DNA of 6,431 nucleotides from Myxococcales bacterium (GTDB lineage Bacteria > Myxococcota > Bradymonadia > REDH01), in assembly GCA_018970625.1 (NCBI GenBank), contig JAGWVZ010000211.1, positions 1 through 6,431 of the forward strand, read 5' to 3'. The position numbers were made by a program, and so were the translations under genes. Shown here in pieces: positions 1 through 4,585 of the stretch; within the stretch, counting starts at the first letter, position 1; each line of letters starts with the position of its first letter. Under the pieces are notes generated by a model. That model had not been told where the DNA came from and made no database searches. It saw only the letters and a list, made by a program, of their open reading frames with translations.

Positions 1-150
1 GTCAAGCGCGGACCGAGCGAGGGTCGCGAAAGGGACTGCATGGCCGACGTTTTGGCAAATGTGGATGGGGTGACCGAGGCGCGCTTGCCACTGAGGCGCG
101 TTGCTCCTAGTGTCGTGCGCGGGCGCCCAATGGCAGGGCCCTGTCAGTGA
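1..150 (+). other. Upstream region with an open frame of uncertain coding status
   Basis: One forward frame is open from the first base of the window to a TGA at 148-150, followed by a second in-frame TGA at 154-156 and then the ATG of the next gene in the same frame at 166. It could be the last 49 codons of a gene truncated by the window edge. The translation is arginine-rich and resembles no family I recognise, and the third-position base bias is only moderate. The other two forward frames close at 71-73 and 108-110. A reverse-strand ATG at 41-39 also opens toward the window edge, so a divergent gene is equally possible. I cannot decide between these readings or plain intergenic DNA. Confidence 0.2.
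85..113 (+). promoter_or_regulatory. Candidate sigma-70-type promoter upstream of the S26-like gene
   Basis: TTGCCA at 85-90 matches the -35 consensus at five of six positions. It is followed, after an ideal 17-base spacer, by TAGTGT at 108-113, which keeps the key A at position 2 and T at position 6 but matches only three of six bases. Transcription would start near 120, giving a leader of about 45 bases before the ATG at 166. Such matches occur by chance in DNA of this size, so this is a suggestion based on position and spacing. Confidence 0.3.
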
Positions 151-165
151 GAATGAACGACGCAC

Positions 166-1233
166 ATGGCCTCTGAATTGACGTCCACTCCGGACGAGGA
201 ACTCGAACGGCGGTACCTGGGTGAACCTGTTGACCGGCGCCCATTGCTGGCGATCCTGGCGGGTTTGCTTAGCCCGGGCATGGGTCTCGCCTATATCGGG
301 CGCCCTGTTTCGGGCCTTCTTTTGAATGCTGGGCTGATTGGTGTGTGGGTCATGTTCTTTGTGGCCTGGATGGTACGACCATTCGCGCCACTGGTGCCTG
401 CGCTGGTGCTCGGTCTGGCGACGTTGCTGCTGTGGTTGATGGTGGTGGTGGATCTGGCCCGGTGGGCGTTTCGCCATGGCAAGGGCTATGTGGCTCGCGA
501 TGTGAATCACCCCTTCGTGTACACCGGCGTGGCGGTGTTTTCGTTCTGGCTTCCTGCCTACACCCTGCTGGCGCTGGTCCCCGGGTTCCTGTTTTTTGTG
601 GCCCCTGTGGTGACCCCCGACATGTACCCGACGCTGGTGCCGGGTGACCATGTGGTGGTGGAGCGGTGTACCAACGGGCTCTGTCAGGTGAAGACAGGCG
701 ATGTGGTCGCGTACCGTGATCCGCGCACATCGGAGCGCCGCTTTGGGCGCCTTGTGGCCATGCCTGCGCGGCATGTGGCGATCGCCGAAGGACAGATCTA
801 CGTGGATGCTCAACCGTGCTCGCAGGTGCGCCTCACTGGCTCGCTACTGGATGGTGTGGAGCAGATGTCGGGCAGCGCCTCGGCATCCCGGGTGCTGATT
901 GAAGAGACGTGTGGCAACAGCAGCTGGATGGCCGCCATGCCCCGGACCGCCGTGTGGGGCGAAGCAATCAACAGCGAGCCTGATACGGGCGTCTTCATTC
1001 TCCATGATGATCGTGCGCGCATGGATGACTCACGCACGGTGGGCAGGGTTCCCATCGAGGCGCTGCTGGGTCGTGTGACCTGGGTCGCGTGGACCACACC
1101 GGGCGTCGGGTCCGAGAATTCGATGGTGGCCAATGTGCAGGCCATTCTGCGTGGACTGGTTGTTTCATCGGGTGACACAGATGTGGTAGATCGTCGTTTT
1201 GGTCGACGGGTCCTGCTGGCACGGTTACCCTAG
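166..1233 (+). CDS. Signal peptidase I-like (S26 fold) multi-pass membrane protein, catalytic Ser and Lys both replaced
   Basis: The 355-residue protein has about four hydrophobic segments (roughly residues 26-45, 49-69, 74-98 and 117-148), then a periplasmic domain with the conserved boxes of type I signal peptidase in order. Box B is TPDMYPTLVPGD (150-161), where the family normally has SGSMxPTL; the nucleophile position holds Asp152. Box D is RFGRLVAMPAR (192-202), normally YIKRVVGLPGD; the general-base Lys position holds Gly194. Box E (about 276-296) reads ILHDDRARMDDSR and keeps the structural Asp288, Ser289 and Arg290 before a GRVP turn. The fold is therefore recognisable but the Ser-Lys dyad is absent, so peptidase activity is not expected. 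Cysteines 168, 173, 218 and 249 lie in the periplasmic part and could form disulfides. N-terminal helices with an SPG..LAYIGRP turn are extra compared with E. coli LepB. The ATG at 166 is the only start that retains the first helix; the ribosome binding site is weak. It probably heads an operon with the next two genes. The family assignment is firm; the role (scaffold, chaperone or assembly factor) is inference. Confidence 0.85.
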   Translation: MASELTSTPDEELERRYLGEPVDRRPLLAILAGLLSPGMGLAYIGRPVSGLLLNAGLIGVWVMFFVAWMVRPFAPLVPALVLGLATLLLWLMVVVDLARWAFRHGKGYVARDVNHPFVYTGVAVFSFWLPAYTLLALVPGFLFFVAPVVTPDMYPTLVPGDHVVVERCTNGLCQVKTGDVVAYRDPRTSERRFGRLVAMPARHVAIAEGQIYVDAQPCSQVRLTGSLLDGVEQMSGSASASRVLIEETCGNSSWMAAMPRTAVWGEAINSEPDTGVFILHDDRARMDDSRTVGRVPIEALLGRVTWVAWTTPGVGSENSMVANVQAILRGLVVSSGDTDVVDRRFGRRVLLARLP

Positions 1234-1263
1234 AGAGCGAAGCACCAGAACGGTGCCGCTCTC
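1233..1263 (+). promoter_or_regulatory. Strong intergenic hairpin between the S26-like and GspE-N-like genes
   Basis: Starting on the last base of the stop codon, GAGAGCG (1233-1239) pairs with CGCTCTC (1257-1263), and GCACC (1242-1246) pairs with GGTGC (1252-1256). The loop is five bases (agaac), and an AA bulge lies on the 5' arm at 1240-1241. That makes 12 Watson-Crick pairs in 31 bases. No T-run follows, so it is not a canonical intrinsic terminator. Its position, 37 bases before the next start codon, suits an mRNA-stabilising or processing hairpin, a weak terminator/attenuator, or a translation-tuning element. The pairing is seen directly; the role is inferred. Confidence 0.55.
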
Positions 1264-1300
1264 CACGTTCCGATGGCTGATTGACGTTAATCCGGAGCGC

Positions 1301-3007
1301 ATGACGCAGCAGAACATTGAGACCCTGCTGGCAGCAGGATTCGCCACGCAGGCGATGCTGGACCGTGCCATCCGCTCCCGTGTGAGCAACGGTGGGTCGC
1401 TGGCCGTTCACCTGGTGCTGCAGGGGGTCCTGCCTGATGCACTGGTGGCTCGCTGGTTTGCCCGCCGATACCAGATGCCACTGGCCCTTGATGCAGATCT
1501 GGATCGCGTATCGGCTGAGATCGCCCGTCTGCTGCCGGACGAGGTTGTGTACGAAGCCGGGCTGCTGCCGCTGCGTCGATGGACTGAGCGAAGTCTGGTG
1601 GTGGGGTGGGTGGACCCAACCGAACCGGGTCGCGTTGAAGAGGCCGAATTTTTTTCTGGTTATACGATTCTGCCGCACGTGATGACCGCGTTTCAGATGG
1701 CGACCGCGTTTGAACGTGTCTGGCAACGCAGCTGGAAAGTGCCGTCGGCCGAGCTCCTTGCAGCGCAAAGACGTCAGGCGGCTATGGTGTTTGCTGCTGA
1801 GCAGCTCTTCGACTGGCTTGACCTGCTGGTAACGCTTGAGCTGCAGGTAGAACAATCCCGACAGGCCGCGCCAGCTTCAACGCCTGCGGTCGACTCTGAC
1901 GACCCGATGTCCGGGCCTGCCCACGATCGTACGTTCGAGTCGCGACCTTCAGGTTCCGCGTTGCGTAGAAGCCGGTTTGAGACCACCGACGAGGAGGCTG
2001 TATTCTCTCGCGACGATGCGTCCGAGCTGCCGGTCCGTGTGGACCATGCGGGCGACGTTTCCGGAGCCGCTCGCGACACCGAGACCGTGCGTGAGCCGGT
2101 TAAGCCGCCCATTCCGCAACCGCCCGTGAAGGTGAGCGACCAGACGGAAGACAGCGAGTCGATCAAGGCATCGCTCATTACCGGCATGTTTCGGGCTCCT
2201 ACGGCCGAGCAGATCGAGCTGGAGCAGGCGCGACGGCGCCTTCAGCAGCTGCCGCATTATCGTCGCTCTGAACGTTCGGGCGCTCTGCCGTCGATTTCGG
2301 CCGATACCGACTCCCACCGTTCGGATGAAGCCCACTACCCGCCCCCCAGCGCTTCGGCTGCAACGAATGCAACAGGCCGCCCCCGGCAGCTGACGCCCGC
2401 CTCAACGTTTACAACGGGCTCCTACGCCGCGGCCATCCCACTGCCGGTGTCCAACGGCACCTTTCACCAGCTCCCGGCGCGCATCTTCGATGCTTCGGGG
2501 CCTGCTCAGGGGCCAGTTCGGGCTGCCTTTCGGTCTGCCGTCAAAGGCTTGAATGCGTGCGGCTCACGAGAGGCCATCGCTCGCGAGATCGTTCAGTGTC
2601 TGGGCATCGTATTTGACAACGTCCTGCTGCTCCAACCCCGCCTGCCCCACTTGCAGGTCTGGGACGCCTCGCTGCGTATCGGCAATCCGCGGCTGGTTGG
2701 TGCGGAGTTCGAGATGGTCGATGAAGGCTTCTGGCAGCGCGTTCGCACCGAGCAACTCACCTTTCGCGGTGCTCTGCTACCTGATGACCCGCTGCGCGTC
2801 CTGGTCGGCCGCGAGCTCGGCAGCGATACGCTCGTTCTGCCGTTGGTCATGAACCGTCGCACGGTGGCCATTCTCGTGCTGGATAATGGTCGATACCAGC
2901 AACTTCCCTCCTGTGGCGGTCTCTTCAAGCCATTTGACGAGGCGATTACGGGGGCGTTACGGCGCATGATCATCACGAACAAGAGGCCACAATGGCAGCC
3001 CGGTTGA
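1301..3007 (+). CDS. GspE/MshE N-terminal-domain protein with disordered linker and C-terminal GAF-like domain, no ATPase
   Basis: From the ATG at 1301 the product is 568 residues. Residues 1-145 resemble the N-terminal domain of type II secretion / type IV pilus ATPases (GspE, PilB, MshE). The first helical unit is LLAAGFATQAMLDRAI (9-24), the second is LVLQGVLPDALVARWFARRY (38-57), followed by the MPLALD-type segment and an alpha/beta part containing LLPLRRWTERSLVVGWVDPT (88-107). Residues about 185-395 are rich in Ser, Pro, Arg, Glu and Asp and are probably disordered. Residues about 405-560 look like a divergent GAF-type sensory domain, with FRGALLPDDPLRVLVGRELG (488-507) and a hydrophobic LVLPLVMNRRTVAILVLDNG strand pair (511-530). 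No Walker A or B motif is present, so it cannot be a secretion ATPase; a scaffold or signalling role is more likely. The frame is open back to a TTG at 1199, but that start would overlap the previous gene and read through the intergenic hairpin. ATG 1301 has GGAG at 1294-1297, though with a spacer of only three bases. The N-terminal domain call is fairly secure, the GAF call moderate. Confidence 0.75.
   Translation: MTQQNIETLLAAGFATQAMLDRAIRSRVSNGGSLAVHLVLQGVLPDALVARWFARRYQMPLALDADLDRVSAEIARLLPDEVVYEAGLLPLRRWTERSLVVGWVDPTEPGRVEEAEFFSGYTILPHVMTAFQMATAFERVWQRSWKVPSAELLAAQRRQAAMVFAAEQLFDWLDLLVTLELQVEQSRQAAPASTPAVDSDDPMSGPAHDRTFESRPSGSALRRSRFETTDEEAVFSRDDASELPVRVDHAGDVSGAARDTETVREPVKPPIPQPPVKVSDQTEDSESIKASLITGMFRAPTAEQIELEQARRRLQQLPHYRRSERSGALPSISADTDSHRSDEAHYPPPSASAATNATGRPRQLTPASTFTTGSYAAAIPLPVSNGTFHQLPARIFDASGPAQGPVRAAFRSAVKGLNACGSREAIAREIVQCLGIVFDNVLLLQPRLPHLQVWDASLRIGNPRLVGAEFEMVDEGFWQRVRTEQLTFRGALLPDDPLRVLVGRELGSDTLVLPLVMNRRTVAILVLDNGRYQQLPSCGGLFKPFDEAITGALRRMIITNKRPQWQPG
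2981..2986 (+). promoter_or_regulatory. Ribosome binding site of the lipoprotein gene
   Basis: AAGAGG lies inside the 3' end of the preceding gene, five bases before the ATG at 2992. It supports that start and translational coupling of the two overlapping genes. Confidence 0.5.
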
Positions 3008-3732
3008 ACCTTCTCGCGCAAGAGACCGCTACGACCCGGCCATTACAAGGCGGGTGGCAGGGCGTTGGTACGCGCCTGCCGCTGCGCGCGATTGGAGCGT
3101 TGGTGTACGCGTCGAGCTTATTGGCGTGCGGAGCATCCATTCCCCCCGCCGAAGATGCCCTGCGGGAATGGTCAACCGCGGTAGAACGAGGCGACTGCGC
3201 GTCGATGTACGCACTCCTGGCCTCGGACATCCGTGCTCAGGTCACTGATGAGACGTTCGAACAGTGGTGCGTTGGTCAGCAGGACGCCATGCGCGCACAG
3301 AGTGATCTGATCGCCCGGTCTCTCTCTGACGGAGCATCGGCGCATGTCGTCGCACGGGTTCCGATCAGCGCCTTTCAGCAGGTCCGTGTTCGCCTGGTCG
3401 ATGATCGATGGCTGCTCGATCAGCCGCTCCCGCTCGTCTCTGGCGCCGATGACCCATTGAGCGCGGTCGCTGAGCTGAGCCGGGTGCTCGAAGGGCCTCA
3501 GGCAGATCAGTTTCTGAGCATGATGAGCCCCGACCTGCGGGCGTCATTTCTGGGCCGCCTGCACGCCGTGCGCACCCTGCTGCTTGCCGGTGAACCGGCG
3601 AGTCTGGTGGTGGCTTCGGATACCGCAGAGATGGTCATCGGCTCCATGACCATTCACTTTCAGCTGCGCGAGGGTGTGTGGATCATCGATGATCTGAGCG
3701 ACTCGCAGTACAGTTCCATGTACTACGAGTGA
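2992..3732 (+). CDS. Putative lipoprotein with two tandem NTF2-like domains
   Basis: The 246-residue product has a hydrophobic stretch (33-45) ending in the lipobox LLAC, with Cys46 as the predicted lipidated residue. Gly at +2 gives no inner-membrane retention signal, so outer-membrane sorting is likely. The n-region is unusually long, about 30 residues, with Arg29 and Arg32 just before the core. No later ATG gives a usable signal peptide; only a TTG at 3004 competes. Residues about 52-146 and 153-245 each look like an NTF2-like (DUF4878-type) cone: helices with an LLASDIRA or MMSPDLRA segment, then strands ending in VDDRWLLD (136-143) or REGVWIIDD (about 226-234). They may be an internal duplication. 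Cys69 and Cys93 in the first repeat could pair. The gene overlaps its upstream neighbour by 16 bases, so the two are almost certainly co-transcribed. NTF2-like lipoproteins usually bind ligands or partners rather than catalyse; the exact function is unknown. Confidence 0.75.
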   Translation: MAARLNLLAQETATTRPLQGGWQGVGTRLPLRAIGALVYASSLLACGASIPPAEDALREWSTAVERGDCASMYALLASDIRAQVTDETFEQWCVGQQDAMRAQSDLIARSLSDGASAHVVARVPISAFQQVRVRLVDDRWLLDQPLPLVSGADDPLSAVAELSRVLEGPQADQFLSMMSPDLRASFLGRLHAVRTLLLAGEPASLVVASDTAEMVIGSMTIHFQLREGVWIIDDLSDSQYSSMYYE

Positions 3733-3788
3733 TGGTCGCTTAAGAAATTGTGGAATAAAATCAAATGACTGGCGGGGCGGCTGAAACT

Positions 3789-3815
3789 TTGGAACGCCGC
3801 AGGGTCTGTTATCCT
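3789..3815 (+). promoter_or_regulatory. Candidate extended -10 promoter before the PilZ gene
   Basis: TTGGAA (3789-3794, four of six -35 matches) precedes TATCCT (3810-3815, four of six -10 matches). The spacing is a short 15 bases, but a TGn extension at 3807-3809 can compensate for it. An AT-rich stretch (3741-3765), unusual for this window, lies upstream and could act as an UP-like element. Transcription would begin near 3822, which favours translation from the ATG at 3843 over the one at 3765. Confidence 0.35.
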
Positions 3816-3842
3816 GTCGCGGTCCACTACCCAGAGTGCGTT

Positions 3843-4487
3843 ATGCGGCCAGATACCACCTTGTTGGAAGCGTCACCGGACCACGGTCGGTCGGGAACGC
3901 CCGAGCAGACACTGCCCACGCTCAAGATGCGCCAACCGTTCGGCGCGGTGCCGACCGAGTCCGATCGTTCTGGAACGGACTTCAACCGGGTTTCAGACGA
4001 GTCAAACGAACCGTTACTGCTTGCACAGCCGGCCGCCGGTGCGGCGGTCTGGCCCGAAGCAGCGGCTCAGGGAAACCACGCGGTGGGTGGCGTACGGCCT
4101 CGCAGCCAGCGACGCTTTGCCTGCAGGCTTTTGATGAATGCATGGGAAGAAGAGCTGGCGGGACTGTGCGAAACCATCGACATCTCTGCTGTTGGCATGC
4201 GTGTGCGCCGCATTGGTGGCACGCGTCGGCGTCTGCGCAGCAATGAAGTCGTTCTGGAGTTTCAACTGCCCGATTCGAGAGAGCTTTTCCGCATTCCGGC
4301 CGTGCGGGAGCGCGCCGACGATGGGCGCACATTCTTTGCGCGGTTCGTCGGCAGTCCAGAGCGCATTCGGTCGTTGACCGACCGCCTCACGAGCGCGCTG
4401 TCAAAGCTGGCGGATGGCCCTCCAGCGGGCGCCCGTCAGGTGATGGCACCGACGCATCGCACCCCGTCGCAGCGAACGGGCCGTTAG
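3843..4487 (+). CDS. PilZ-domain protein, predicted c-di-GMP receptor
   Basis: Counted from the ATG at 3843 the product has 214 residues. An N-terminal region of about 84 residues is Pro/Ser/Thr/Glu-rich and probably disordered. The PilZ domain (about 85-188) carries both c-di-GMP-binding signatures: RSQRR (Arg87 and Arg91 of RxxxR) and DISAVG (Asp113, Ser115, Gly118 of DxSxxG). Beta-strand stretches follow, such as VVLEFQLPD and a FFARFVG strand. A basic, polar C-terminal tail ends the protein. PilZ proteins bind the second messenger c-di-GMP and act as effectors in motility, exopolysaccharide or envelope regulation; the sequence gives no partner. The frame is open further upstream to an ATG at 3765 (240 residues), but that start has no good ribosome site. 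ATG 3843 has AGAG six bases upstream and lies just after a plausible promoter. It lies 110 bases after the lipoprotein gene on the same strand. The PilZ call is firm, the start uncertain. Confidence 0.82.
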   Translation: MRPDTTLLEASPDHGRSGTPEQTLPTLKMRQPFGAVPTESDRSGTDFNRVSDESNEPLLLAQPAAGAAVWPEAAAQGNHAVGGVRPRSQRRFACRLLMNAWEEELAGLCETIDISAVGMRVRRIGGTRRRLRSNEVVLEFQLPDSRELFRIPAVRERADDGRTFFARFVGSPERIRSLTDRLTSALSKLADGPPAGARQVMAPTHRTPSQRTGR

Positions 4488-4517
4488 TACGACCTGTGGT
4501 CCAACGGTGTGTACGGG

Positions 4518-4544
4518 CAGGTGCCGGCTTTGATGGCCGCCCTG
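4518..4544. terminator. Weak hairpin in the convergent intergenic region
   Basis: CAGG (4518-4521) can pair with CCTG (4541-4544), and CGGC (4525-4528) with GCCG (4536-4539), around a seven-base loop with a small internal asymmetry. A second, longer-range match joins GGGCAG (4515-4520) to CTGCCC (4569-4574). No T-run follows on either strand. The location between converging genes is where a bidirectional terminator would be expected, but the structure is weak. Confidence 0.2.
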
Positions 4545-4585
4545 AAACGTAACGCTTTGGCTCTGTAGCTGCCCGAGGGGTCAGC

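Noticed and set aside
1199..1300. Extended N-terminus of the GspE-N-like gene from TTG at 1199
   Set aside because: It would overlap the S26-like gene by 35 bases and translate through the 12-bp hairpin; the added residues do not look like part of the domain, and an ATG with GGAG upstream exists at 1301.
1281..1309. TTGACG at 1281-1286 as a -35 element for the second gene
   Set aside because: No acceptable -10 box occurs 16-18 bases downstream, and such a promoter would place transcription start inside the coding region.
995..1855. Reverse-strand open frame of 286 codons across the first two genes
   Set aside because: It is antisense to the S26 box E region and to the GspE-N-like domain and crosses the intergenic hairpin. 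Its composition (rich in His, Arg, Gln, Pro) is that of a shadow frame.
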